From: Takakia lepidozioides
Lineage: Eukaryota; Streptophyta; Takakiopsida; Takakiales; Takakiaceae
Assembly: GCA_030704615.1 (NCBI GenBank)
Contig: CM060733.1
Location: 62,124,001 to 62,188,000 of the forward strand
Length of the DNA stretch: 64,000 bases
Reading direction: 5' to 3'
Numbering within the stretch: position 1 is the stretch's first letter; every line of letters begins with the position of its first letter. This document shows positions 21,390 through 32,316 of the stretch, in pieces. A program made the translations under genes and the position numbers. The notes beneath the pieces were generated by a model. It had not been told where the DNA came from and did no database searches. It saw only the letters and a list, made by a program, of their open reading frames with translations.

Positions 21390-23706
21390 GTTGCAACTTG
21401 CTTTCATGCTTCACCTGCATTTGGTATAGCTGTTGCTTATGTGCTTCGTGCAATTGGTCTTGTGCGAGGCCTGCCTCAATCAATTGTTCCTTGGCCAATT
21501 GCAAAGCCGCTTCTTTATTCTCCAAGTCTTGCTGCATCTTGAGAGTGACCTCTTCATCGACCTTGTTTGCACACTCAGTGGCTAGTCGAGCCTCAAACTC
21601 CTTCCTGAGTTCCTCTCTCAAGGCTGTCAATTGGGTAATTGGAATATGGGATTTGACATAAGTCCCCAACAAATTAAGTGTCCTGCCTATGGAACTCATA
21701 AGCATTGCCTGTTGAGGGTCATCATGGTGAGCTTGCTACTGTTCTCCTTCTCCCTGATCCTCAACAGTGTGATGTCTCACGAACCACTCAGGCCATTGTC
21801 CCACCAGATTTTCTTCCTGGACCACTTCATCCGTGACTAATGCTGAAGTGTCTTGGCATTCTACCTGTGGTACCTCCGGCACAGGTGTGTGTATTATATG
21901 CATCTCAGGATTTCCCGTGGGCAACTGTTGCACCTCTGGAATCTCTGTCTCCTTGACCAGACCAGAATATTCATAGAGAAGGTCCCCCTTCTCAATTTCT
22001 GCCACTATCTGTTTTGTAGTTGGAATATCTAACCCTTCTTTTTCCAAATCAATTATTTCTGGTTGAGCTGCATGGACAACTTGTAACCTTGTGACAAGCC
22101 GATCAGCTGGCTGTGATGGTTGTGATACTGAAGTAGCTTCCTCCTCCCTCTCTGAAGGTCCTGCTTCCAGTAATAGCAGTTCTCTGTGCTGCTGTGCCCC
22201 TTCCTGCACGTGAGCTTGGGAAACATTATCATGCGGAATCCGTGAAGCCAGTGGATCCGCGACTATAGTCTTTCCCCGTCTCTGCCTCTTAGTCTCGGGT
22301 TGCCCTGCTTGTCCACCCTCACTGTGTGAAGAGCCTTGCTCTTCCATTGCAGTGGTTTCTGGCTCAAACACTCCCATCTCTTTTCTTTCTTGCGCATCAA
22401 GTATGCCAGAATCAAGAATTATTTGAGCAATGATTGGGCCAGACACTATGATAGGAGACTTTGCGGTAGTACCTTGTAATCTTTTCATCTCCTCTACCAG
22501 TGCGTTGTACATTATGTCCGCCCATTCTACCTCTTGTCCTTTCAGGGCTTTGAGTATTTCCTCCGTGAAGGATCTGCTCAAATACTGTTGGTTCTGTTTC
22601 ATGGCAATCAGAACGTTCAATACCTGGCCTACCTCTTTTAGCCCTGGGTACACGGCCTTGGTACAAGCATAACCCTGAGTTTTAAAGAAACTCCCTTCTT
22701 GGAATAAGTCCCCTATTTGCAGTCTTGCCCTGTGCCCCTCCACATGCACTTGACCTGCTGGCAATTGAAACAATTGCTGTAGGTATAGGGGAGTAATTTC
22801 TAATTCCACTCCCTTCACTGTTGTTGCTCCTGTCTTAGGCTCGAAGTTCTGCAAGAATTGTAACATGTACTGTCAATGGTGCAATGTCCAATCTTTGTTT
22901 TGCAATCCTTGCAATCTCAGTTCCCTCAGTAACTGTACTGCCTGTGGAGTAGCAATCGTTTGTTTCTGCAGGATTGTGGTGCTCTTCACCCTGATTTCCT
23001 CCATTCCTCTCACTCTCTTCATTCTAGACCCACAGAAATGTTTTGGCTGTAACAACTGAAGAAATGCCTCTAGTACACAAAGCATAAACGTATGGTTGCC
23101 ACAAAAAGCTATGGGTAATTTCTTGTAAGCCTGTGGGGCTTGCAAGCATCGCTCAAGAGAAAAGATCCGCTCTTTTGTTTCCTCCCTATGCCACTGCGTA
23201 AGTAGTATTGCAAGCGTATAGTCTGTTAGTTCCTCCATAGCTTCAAAGCTATCGCATTGATGGTTTGTCCCTTCGCGACGCCCGTTACTTAGAACGACGC
23301 CGACTCTTGCGCCTAATTTCCCTCCAATTTCTTGATCCCTTCTCTGGCTTTTGATTGGCTGTAATCGCTGTGACTGGATTTTAGATTTAATTTTCTTTAG
23401 TGGACTTTCCCTGCTGGACTGTCCACTAGGATTACACATATGACAAGAATTTCTCTTTTCTGTACTTGCCGTTTGTTCCGTTCCCCTTTTTCTGTATTCA
23501 TTAATGGGCCCGCCATTCATCCGAATTGACGCGCTACGTAGGTACTTTGACGGCCATTCTTGTCCTCTTTCTTGATGACACCTGTTCTTGCACTTCCTTC
23601 TCAGCTGTGTGTCGCGCCCTGACTTCCACGTGTCTATTTTTAAACTGGTTTCCGTCCTTTCTTCCGTCGGCCATTTTCCTGAAGTTAATGTGCGTCCACC
23701 TGTCAC
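21390..23706 (-). pseudogene. Element A extra ORF downstream of integrase
   Basis: One frame can be followed for about 770 codons on the minus strand, interrupted by a TGA at 22873-22875 and a TAG at 21736-21738. The first part is basic. The middle (from 22866) has a compact N-terminal region (MLQFLQNFEPKTG, LQQLFQLPAGQVHVEG) and then a low-complexity acidic and Gln/Pro-rich tail. The last part (21705-21390) is a probable coiled coil rich in Glu, Leu and Gln (ELRKEFEARLATE, DLENKEAALQLAKEQL). It sits where Athila-type elements carry their env-like ORF, but I see no signal peptide or membrane segment and do not recognise the family. It may be a nucleic-acid-binding or particle-associated accessory protein. 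Confidence 0.6.
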
Positions 23707-23711
23707 TGATT

Positions 23712-24045
23712 CTATGGATTGTGTAATTCTAGTAGGCTGTGTTGAGCTGTGACAGGCTGTGTCATACTGTGGTACGCTGTGATAGGCTGTGATGCACTGT
23801 GGTAAGCTGTGATAGGCTGTGACACGCTGTGGTAGGTTGTGATAGGCTGTGTCACGTTGTGATGGGCTGTGATAGGCTGTGTCACGTCGTGATGGGCTGT
23901 GATAGGCTGTGTTTGCCTTGATGGGCTGTGATAGGCTGTGTCACGTTGTGATGGGCTGTGATAGGCTGTGTCACGTCGTGATGGGCTGTGATAGGCTGTG
24001 TTTCGCCTTGATGGGCTGTGATAGGCTGTGTCACGCTTGTTCTGC
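23712..24045 (-). repeat. TGTGAC-type tandem array between integrase and extra ORF
   Basis: About 20 units of GGGCTGTGATAGGCTGTG(T) on the plus strand, read on the minus strand as the QPITAHH repeat at the end of pol. The same motif makes up the U3 arrays of the related LTRs at 31955-32195, 36300-36575 and 63170-63300. Confidence 0.85.
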
Positions 24046-26433
24046 CCGCCCTGGTCATATATGCTCGGCCTTGCGACAAGTGCTCCAGACTCCGTTGGTA
24101 ACACTGGCGCAGCCCGTGACTGCTCTTGCGTTTCAACATGCAAATCATGCTGCAATGGTTTGTCATGGATACCACTGTACCCCTTCAACTTATTGGCATT
24201 GACTCTTCCCAGCATTTCTTTGTTAATGGTTTGTAACTTGGCTGTGTTGTTATCATACATCTTTTGTATGACATAAGGTCCTTTCCATGGTGATTTAAGC
24301 TTAGAAGCTTTAATCTTTCTTTTTTTCTGCAACCATAGAACCAAATCTCCCGTTTTAAAGGTTTTTAACTTGCCTTCATCAAACTGTTCCTTCCTCTTCC
24401 TCTTCACCTGGTCATATTATCAGCTGCATCAGCACGTACTTCTTCCACATGGTATAATTCATGTTTCCTGACCTTAATGGAATCTTGCAATTCCATTCTC
24501 TTTCCCCATTCCGTTCTCATGGTAGGTAACAGGAATTCCACTGGAAGTAAGGCTTCTATACCGTATACTAATTGGAATGGTGTATACTTAGTGGTGACTT
24601 TATATGAAGTCCTATATGACCACAAAGCTGTCAGTAGTTTTGTATCCCAATCCGTTCTGTTTGCATTGACTATCTTAGCCAAGATAGTACATAGTATTTT
24701 GTTGGTAGCCTCTGCCTGCCCATTACCTTGTGGGTAATATGTTGTACTCTTCCTATGCACAATCATGAACTCTTTAGTCAACAACTCAATGGTCTCATTA
24801 ATGAAGTGACTTCCCTGATCACTGATAAATTCCAAGGGACAGCCAAATCGTGTAAGTATGTTCTCATACAGAAACCTTGCTGTGGACTTGGCTGTGTTGT
24901 CTCTCAAAGCTTTAGCTTCCACCCACTTCGTAGTATAATCAGTGGCTGTAATTATGTACCTGTTCCGTGTATTCTTGGCTGGTGGGTTAATTGGTCCAAC
25001 AAAGTCTAGTCCCCATTTCTGAAATGGTTCCGTAGGCATTGTAGGATGCAAGGCCATCCTTCCAGATCTCTGCAAAGGTCCTAGCCTCTGACATTCATCA
25101 CAACTCTGACAATACTCGTGTACATCTTTGAACAAAGTAGGCCACCAGTAACCTGCGAGTGGTATCTTCCTACTGGTAGTCTCTTCTCCAAAATGACCTC
25201 CAGCCACTCCTTTATGAACTTCCTCCAAAACTTTATTTACTTCATGGGGTACAAGCATCGTTTTAGTACTCCATCAGGTCCTAGCTTATACATTTTGCTT
25301 CCTACCATAGTATAAGGTAAAGCTTTGATAGCGATTCTCTTCCTCTGCTCCTTACCATAACTAGGTGGGCACTGACCATGAGCAAGGTAGTATCTGATTG
25401 GCCACTGCCAATTTAACCAGTCATCTGCACTTCCTTGCACCTCCACTGCAAATAGACTCGCATCTGGTAATTGATCATCTATTCCTGTGGCTGGTTCTCC
25501 TGTTGATAACCGTGACAAGTGATCCGCCACAAGATGCAGTCTCCCAGGCTTGTAAACAACCTCGAACTCAAACTCGTGCAAGATTATCAACCATCTTGTT
25601 ATTCTTCCGCTTATCAGAGGTTTGTTTACCAGGTATATCAGAGCCTGGTGATCCACATAGAACATAAACTTCTTGCCCAACAGGTAATGCCTGAATTTCT
25701 TCACTGCATAGATCATTGCCAATGCTTCTCTTTCCGTTGTGCTATAGTTCCTTTCAGCACTGTTCATCAACCTGCTAGCATAGTACATAGGTGAATCTAT
25801 ATTTCATGTAACATTCTGGGCTAACACCGCTCCCAACGCTTCTCCTGATGCATCGCAGTGAACATGAAATACTACATGCCAGTGAGGGTTAATCAGCACA
25901 GGTGTAGTTGTTACTGACAGTGTAAGTTCCTCAAACGCCTGTTGACATTCAACTGTCCAGGCAAACACTGCATCTTTCTTCAGAAGCTTGCTCAATGGTG
26001 CTGCTATTTGTGCATACATTTTGACAAATCTTCTGTAATAACTGGTTTGCCCAAGGAATCTCCTTAGACTCTTAACATTCACTGGTGGTGGAGAGGCTTT
26101 AATGGCCTCTGTCTTCCTGGGATCCACAAGAAGTCCCCTCTTACACACAATGTGTCCCAGAAGCACCCCTGAGTTCACACAGAAAATACACTTCTCTGGA
26201 TTCAGGCCCAGACCTCTCATCCTGCATCTGGCCAAGCATAACTCCAATTTATGCAAGTGCTCATTCTTAGAGCTGTACACACTGAAATCATCCAAGAACA
26301 CCTGCATGAAATCATCCAGATACTCATGAAAAGATTCACTTCTCACTCTCTGAAAGGTCGCTGGTGCATTACAAAGTCCAAAGGGCATGACTTTGTATGC
26401 ATAAGCACCCCAGTCTGTGATGAAAGCTGTTTT
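23890..26433 (-). pseudogene. Element A pol: RT C-terminal half, RNase H, integrase
   Basis: The minus frame from 26388 continues RT (MPFGLCNAPATFQR, FLDDFSVYSS, LGQTSYYRRFV). It passes into RNase H (HCDASGEALGAVLAQN, then DSPMYYASRLMN after a TGA at 25804-25806), ending near 25237. A frameshift there leads to integrase at 25258-24404. Integrase has the zinc finger ([13 protein letters not shown] ... CQSCDEC), the D-D-E core (LDFVGPIN, ISDQGSHF, GQAEATNK) and, after another one-base shift near 24405, a GPY/F-type module (LKSPWKGPYVIQKM). The C-terminus runs into the tandem array. At two stops (26434, 25804) the sister element B has a glycine codon. Confidence 0.9.
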
Positions 26434-29427
26434 TCATTGGTCTCCTTCTGCCACTTGTACTTGATTATAACCATTGAAGCCATCCATGAATGAGTACATC
26501 TCATGGCCTGCCACAGTGTCCAATACTGCTTCTGTGAATGGCAAAGGAAAAGGATCTTTCTTTGTACAAGCATTCAGCTTCTTGTAGTTCACACATACTC
26601 TTAGTTTACCATTCTTCTTGGGAACTATAATAATGGGTGACAACCAAGTTGTGTACTCTATTGGGTATATAAACTTAGCCTCAGCCAACTTCTTGATCTC
26701 TTCTCCAACCTTCTGTGCGTAGTTGGGATTCATTCTGTACCTCGCCTGCTTGATTGGTACTGACCCTGGTTCTAGTTCAATCTTATGCTGACAGACTTCA
26801 GGTGGTATTCCTTTTAGATCCTCATAGCTCCAAGCAAATACATCTCTGTATTTGATGAACAAGCTCTTAGCTTCTTCAAAGAATTCTGGCTCCAAATCAG
26901 CTCCTACTTTCACCATCCTCGGTTCCTCTTTAGTTCCCACATTTACTTCCCTCACTTGCTCATCAGCTGTGATTGTCCAACCAGTCACCACTTCATCCTG
27001 TAAGCTCACAGTGGCTGGTTCCTCTAGGATTTCCATTTCTCCTTCTCTTTCTTCATAGAAATGTGATGGGTAACTGCTGGTTTCCTCTTCAGTTGGTATT
27101 GCTGTCACTACACCACAGCAGATACCTCTTAAACAACTTAGGCTTTCCAGCCGCATCTCTGCAACTTGCTCCCACTCTGGGTGTGCAGCAAACAGGGTAG
27201 CTTCCTGCTCCTCATCCAGTCCTTCTCTCCAGTCATACTCTCTGACTCCTCGAGGTCTTCTCATAGCAGGTAATCTACTAGATTTCTTTGTGGTAATTTG
27301 TATCTCGTGTATCCCATTATGCACGGTTAATAACTGAGAATTCCAGTCATGGAATACCCTGGCCTGCTTCAGCCACGGACGTCCCAATAATAAGGAGTAA
27401 GCCTCCATGACTTCATCCATCTTCAACACAGTTACTGTGATCATAAAGATCATCTTCTGTATCTGTATCTTAACTCCTCTTATTAATCCCAATGGCTGTA
27501 CACTTCTTTGATCTGCCATTGTTACTGTAAATGGGGCTGGTTTCATGTTACTTAGACCAAGCTTCTTTCTCAATTGGTCTGTCATGATATTTACTCCAGA
27601 ACCTCCATCTATCAGTACATCAGTTAGTTCTGTGCTTCCAATTCTCAATTGGATTACTGGCATAGAATCATCAAAGTCCATGACTGTTTCTCGCCCTTCC
27701 GGCTTCACAATATAACTGGTCACCTTGCTGTTCAGGTCTGTGTTTCCGGTCTCCTGGGCAATTCGATTGATTGCTTGATACAGCCTGTGCCTACAATAAG
27801 GTGCCACAGCTAATAGTTGTCCAATGGTAATCTCTGCTTTGGTCTGGCATATTACTTCAGCCAAAGTCTCTTCATTACTTTTCATGTCCGCATCTTCTTT
27901 CTTCCTTTCCTCCTCCCTCACTTCTTCTTCTCCATCAGAATCAGAGGAATTTGCCACAGGAATATCAGTACTCTTCTGCATTTCCCTTATGGTATCTGCC
28001 ACTTCCTTGTGTAGTTCCTTCTCCTCTCTCCAAGCCCCATCATCTTCAGGTATATCACTGCCACCTTCATTATCATCATCTTCCTCAACTACCGGAGATA
28101 TTAATTTAGCTTTGCTTCTGGTTACTATCATTGTACTTACTTCTGGTACAACACATGGCCTAACCATGTGAGCTGCCACCACTGGGCCCTCATTCACAGG
28201 AGCTCTCATCTCATTCTGGTGTCTTATCCAGAATGAACAGGCTGCCTTGCGATGTCCTGGCTGATTACAATAGTAACATAGTTCTTCACCATTGGGTCCT
28301 CGCCCTTGGTCTGCTCTTGGATTATTTCTGTAATCCTGATTCCCGGGCTGGTAATTCCCCCTTGGATTACCCTGATAGTTGCCTCTGGAATTTCCTTGGT
28401 AATTCCCTCTTGAATTACCTCTCCCTTCCATGCCATTGTTATAACCACTAGACCTACCATAGTGGTCCTGATCATTGTTTCTTCTTGGCTGGGGCTGCAC
28501 CTGATGCACCCTTACTTGCCTAGGTTCTCTTGCAGCTGTCCTTCTATTATAGTAACAATTCTCAATAGAATGGTTATCCATTTTACAGATAGTACAGTGT
28601 TTCTCCTTCATGTGGCATTCTGTGGTGGTATGGCCTTCATTTTGGCACTTGGCACACCATACACCCTTCCTCCAATGTGTTACAGCCTCTGTGGCATACT
28701 TCTTCAAGATTTCTTCCAATCTTTTTTCATAGTTATCCCTCTTCAACTTCTCCTTTCTCTTACTCTTCCTTTTTAGTTCTTGCTCTTCTTCTTCATCTGA
28801 CTCCTCCTCAGAGTCTTCATCATCCCTTTTCTCTCTCCTGAGCATTCCCAATTGCTCAATTCTGTTTGCAGTTTCAAATGCCTCCTCCACTGTATTATGG
28901 GGTAACATATCCACTTTCTTTTGCAACTCTGGTCTTAGTCCACTCACAAACCAAGTCTTATGTAAACCGGGTGCTGGTACTGCAGCCAGCTTTTTCATCA
29001 TCAATTCCATCTTTTCCATATACTCCTCAACAGTTTCATGCTTCTTTTGCTTTAACTGTTGTAAACTTCCATACACTTCATCCTCAGTTTTACTTGTCTT
29101 GAACCTATTTCGGAATGTTGTATTCAAGCCATTCCAGGTTAGGAAATGATTATCAGGGAATTTTGCATACCATTCACTTGCTTTCTTTATAAGTGAACAA
29201 GGAAACAATCTCATCTTGGCATCATCGCCATTCTCATTGTTCACTATACACATGTGCTCAAATTGGCTAATGTGTACATCGGGATCCCCTTTTCCTGAAT
29301 ATATTGGAAAAGGTAGATCCAGGCAGCCCGCCTGATCCCCCTGAGCCGACACCTTCGTTAGCCTGTGATCCAAGTGCTCCACTTGATCCAGGTCCAACGG
29401 GTTGGGATGTCCTGGTTGTAGTCTCAA
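26434..29427 (-). pseudogene. Element A gag-protease-RT open frame (997 codons)
   Basis: A single long minus-strand frame. It begins in gag (FPIYSGKGDPDVHISQFEHM, KKASEWYAKFPDNHF). Next come an acidic-basic linker, two linked zinc knuckles (CAKCQNEGHTTTEC, CTICKMDNHSIENC), a repeated RGNYQGN-type region and a third knuckle (CYYCNQPGHRKAAC). Then follow a protease (VLIDGGSGVNIM, near 27600) and the N-terminal half of RT (KLRVCVNYKKLNACTKKDPFPLP) to GYNQVQVAEGDQ. It ends at a TGA (26434) inside RT. The first codons up to about 29310 belong to another frame of the upstream gag, so the true gag start lies near 29950 with a frameshift at about 29300. Confidence 0.9.
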
Positions 29428-29950
29428 CCTCAGTTGTTGGGTCTACTTCTTCATATTCTTCCTCTTCCAATTTCTTCTCTCTGTTTTCATCCTCCAAGTT
29501 GTGCCCTTGGGTTTCTTCTTCACTCATGTAACTCAACTGCAATGGTGTTGGAGAGTCTGAACTCTCCGTTGGCTCTGCCACATCCTCTCCTCCTTCTTCA
29601 CCTTCCGCTTCAGAAATTGGAGTTCCTGCTTTTGGTGTTCCATGCCAACTCTTATCAAAGATTTCTGTCAAATCTTTTATCCAGGGATGTACCTCAGATC
29701 TTTCACCTCGTGATTGATCTTCTTCTCGTACCAATTCCCTTAATCTTTCTCGCAAAGAAACAGAAGGAGTGTCATCCAACTCTAGTTCTTCTGGTATGGG
29801 TGATGTACTCTTTGATCTTAATGGCGTGAGAGGTCCAGATGATTCCCCTATGTCTATTCCTCTCTCCCAAAGATATGGATAATTAGCTTTCAGATAGCTT
29901 TCTCTTTTTGCTGAATATCTCTGGCGTCTAGCTTCTCTTTCATCAGTCAT
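29300..29950 (-). pseudogene. Element A gag N-terminal part
   Basis: The minus frame starts MTDEREARRQRY at 29950. It is strongly acidic (REEDQSRGERSE, EAEGEEGGEDVAE, EEEYEEVDPTTEVE) and ends in a Gly/Ser-rich stretch that shifts frame into the long gag-pol ORF near 29300. In element B the corresponding place is another Gly/Thr/Pro-rich stretch (36296-36050), so this part of gag is variable between copies. Confidence 0.75.
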
Positions 29951-29972
29951 GTCCCATGTCTTTCATTTCTTT

Positions 29973-30560
29973 TTAATGTGGCAATAACCAAAACTCTCTT
30001 CTGTAATATCTCTCGTATATGCCTGGGTTTCTTTCAAGCTTCTCTGCACCCTTGGCTATACTTGAAGTCTCCGTTACCATATAACCATATGGCAAACAAG
30101 TCTGGAAAGCTGTTCTTGGTGTGAGTTTGATCCACAAAATATCCTTTGGAATCCAATTCTTTACTAGTACAAGCTCTTCATGCATATGAGTATAAACATT
30201 CACTTTTCTTTCCTCCCAGCCTTCAAACTCTACTCGCTTAATGGATAGCAATGCTATCACATATACCAATGTTGGTAACCAACGTGCTCTTCCTCTACAG
30301 GCCACCTGATAAATCTTTATCACTCCTTTCTCCAGACCCCACTCTGGGTCAGCATCATGCACTCTCTTAAGAATGTTTTCTTTACAACCGTCCGGCAATT
30401 CCAAAAACCTCTGGAAGAATCGTTTGGACAATCTTTCCTTCTCAGTTTCACAAGGAATTTGATTCACATCAAATTCTTTAATTCTCCATCCACCATGATC
30501 CCACCAGATGCCTGTCACATCTGGTTGTTCATGACCCAGATCCCCAGTATGGTCGCCAAA
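29973..30560 (-). CDS. Leader ORF between primer site and gag, element A
   Basis: A continuous minus-strand frame runs from the LTR remnant through the primer site to 29973, with about 195 codons after the LTR. It contains KERLSKRFFQRFLELPDGCKE and RARWLPTLVYVIALLSI; the second is one hydrophobic stretch. The family is not recognised. Elements of the Tat branch often carry an extra ORF in exactly this place. The same reading starts again after the LTR at the right end of the window (63943-64000), with only small changes, which argues that the frame is conserved. Confidence 0.5.
   Translation of the reverse strand, partial: FGDHTGDLGHEQPDVTGIWWDHGGWRIKEFDVNQIPCETEKERLSKRFFQRFLELPDGCKENILKRVHDADPEWGLEKGVIKIYQVACRGRARWLPTLVYVIALLSIKRVEFEGWEERKVNVYTHMHEELVLVKNWIPKDILWIKLTPRTAFQTCLPYGYMVTETSSIAKGAEKLERNPGIYERYYRREFWLLPH
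30542..30558 (-). promoter_or_regulatory. Primer-binding site of element A
   Basis: On the minus strand TGGCGACCATACTGGGG lies two bases after the LTR end (CGACA). The identical string follows the LTR at 63926-63942. The tRNA is not identified from sequence alone. Confidence 0.75.
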
Positions 30561-30668
30561 TGTCGCGCGGCTTTTACTCACCCATCCCTTCGCTATCCGA
30601 GGCGGAAACTCCAAGATAGAAGAGTTGGAAATCTCTAAGTACTCAGCCCGCTCAGAACAATCAGTCAT
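30561..30668 (-). repeat. LTR remnant (last 108 bp) of element A
   Basis: Matches the end of the LTRs at 31316-31423 and about 63815-63923. The rest of this LTR is missing. At 30669 the sequence switches directly to the integrase of element B. Confidence 0.88.
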
Positions 30669-31315
30669 GAACCACCCACTTTGTAGTATAATCAGTGGCT
30701 GTGATTATGTACTTGTTCTGTGTATTCTTGGCTGGTGGGTTAATTGGTCCAATAAAGTCTAGTCCCCATTTCTGAAATGGTTCAGTAGGCATCGTTGGAT
30801 GCAAAGCCATATTTCCAGATCTCTGCAATGGTCCTAGCCTCTGACACTCATCACAACTCTTACAATACTTGTGTACATCCTTGAACAAAGTAGGCCACCA
30901 GTAACCTGCAAGTAGTATCTTTCTACTGGTAGTCTCTTCTCCAAAATGACCTCCAGCCACTCCTTTATGAACTTCCTCCAAAACTTTATTTACTTCATGG
31001 TGGTACAAGCATCGTTTAAGTACTCCATCAGGTCCTAGCTTATACATTCTGCCCCCTACCATAGTATAAGGTAAAGCCTTGATAGCAATTCTCTTCCTCT
31101 GCTCCTTCCCGTAACTAGGTGGGCACTGACCATGAGTAAGGTAGTATCTGATTGGCCACTGCCAATCTACCAGTCATCTGCACTTCCCTGTACCTCCACT
31201 GCAAATAAACTCGCATCAGGTAGTTGGTCGTCTACTCCTGTGGCGGGCTCTCCTGTTGATAGGCGTGACAAGTGATCTGCCACAAGATGCAAACGGCCAG
31301 GCTTGTAAACAACTT
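30669..31315 (-). pseudogene. Element B integrase N-terminal part and RNase H end
   Basis: The integrase zinc finger ([24 protein letters not shown]) and the first catalytic aspartate ([13 protein letters not shown]) are present. The domain ends at the junction with element A's LTR remnant, so the second aspartate and the glutamate are lost. Upstream on the minus strand (31070-31315) lies the linker from RNase H. Confidence 0.88.
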
Positions 31316-32316
31316 TGTCGCGCGGCTTTTACTCACCCATCCCTTCGCTATCCGAGGCGGAAACTCCAAGATAGAAGAGTTGGAAATCTCTAAGTACTCA
31401 GCCCGCTCAGAACAATCAGTCATGACCTACAGCTAGTGTATCATGGGGGTGTTTCCTATTTGTTTTCCTTTCCGCATTCATGTTAGCTAGCTACCTTACT
31501 ATTGATAATTGAGTATCAGTTTGCTCATCAACTCATCCATTCATTCCACAGCTTCACTCAGATCTCTCTACACAGTGTGATTGTATCGTATAAGTATCAG
31601 ATTATGATTTATCAGGTATCAGGCCGAAGCCATTGTGTCTCTAATCTCCTCTACAATATCACTACAACTTTGCATATAACAAGCATCTATTAATCATCTC
31701 TCCTCCCACCGTGCTCTCCATGCTTGCTTCCGTTCTTGCTCTCCGCCCGATCCCCTCTCATCCATGACCAAGAAATCATCCCCCTGGAGTGCTTCCAAGA
31801 ATCCCCTTCTCAGTCCTTGCTTCCCCCTTTATCTTCCTACCCGTGGCTCTAACCGTTTCCCTCACTAACCGTCGTCCGTGAACTAACATGTTCCATTTGC
31901 AGGTGTTGTTCCCCACAGTCGTTCCCTGCCCCGCTCTCCGTTCCCTATGGTCATGACAGCTGTGTCAAGCTGTGACTGGCTCTGTGAAACTGCGATGGGC
32001 TGTGACTGGCTGTGCGACTGTGTTTGGCTGTGTCGGGCTGTGACTGGCTGTGTCGACTATGACGGGCTGTGTTGGCTATGTCGGCTGTGACGGGCTGTGT
32101 TGGCTGTGATGGGCTGTGTCGGCTGTGACGGCTGTGACGACTGTGACGGGCTGTGTTGACTGTGTTGGCTGTGACGGGCTGTGTGGGGCTGTGTAACCCC
32201 CCTCTACAGTGCGCTGCTGTCACCCCTAAGGCTCCTGTTGGTCTCAGTCTGTGCAAAAATTAAGGGTACTCCTCAGATCCCGTAAAAATGTCTAAGTCCC
32301 TGGCAGTCCTCTAACA
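31316..32316 (-). mobile_element. Solo LTR of the A/B/C family with AACTT target duplication
   Basis: A complete 1,001-bp LTR on the minus strand (TGTTAGAGG ... CGCGACA). AACTT lies on both sides (31311-31315 and 32317-32321). Removing the LTR and one AACTT restores the sequence found intact in element A (25550-25570). It therefore inserted as a full element and was later reduced by LTR-LTR recombination. A TGTGAC-type array occupies 31955-32195. Confidence 0.95.

Larger units (their letters stand above)
21385..30668 (-). mobile_element. Ty3/gypsy element A (Tat/Athila-like), truncated at both ends
   Basis: Read on the minus strand the order is LTR remnant (30668-30561), primer site, leader ORF, gag with three zinc knuckles, protease (LIDGGSGVNIM), reverse transcriptase (VFLDDFSVYSS), RNase H, integrase and an extra ORF. 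The RT box FLDDFSVY, the ORF upstream of gag and the ORF after integrase point to the Tat/Athila branch or its seed-free-plant relatives. The 3' end with its LTR is missing: the last element ORF runs into the MULE-like gene near 21385. Most of the 5' LTR has been lost at the junction with element B. Stops and frameshifts are few compared with the length, so decay is moderate. Confidence 0.9.

Noticed and set aside
21390-23706. Envelope gene
   Set aside because: The position fits Athila env-like ORFs, but no signal peptide, fusion or membrane segment is visible.
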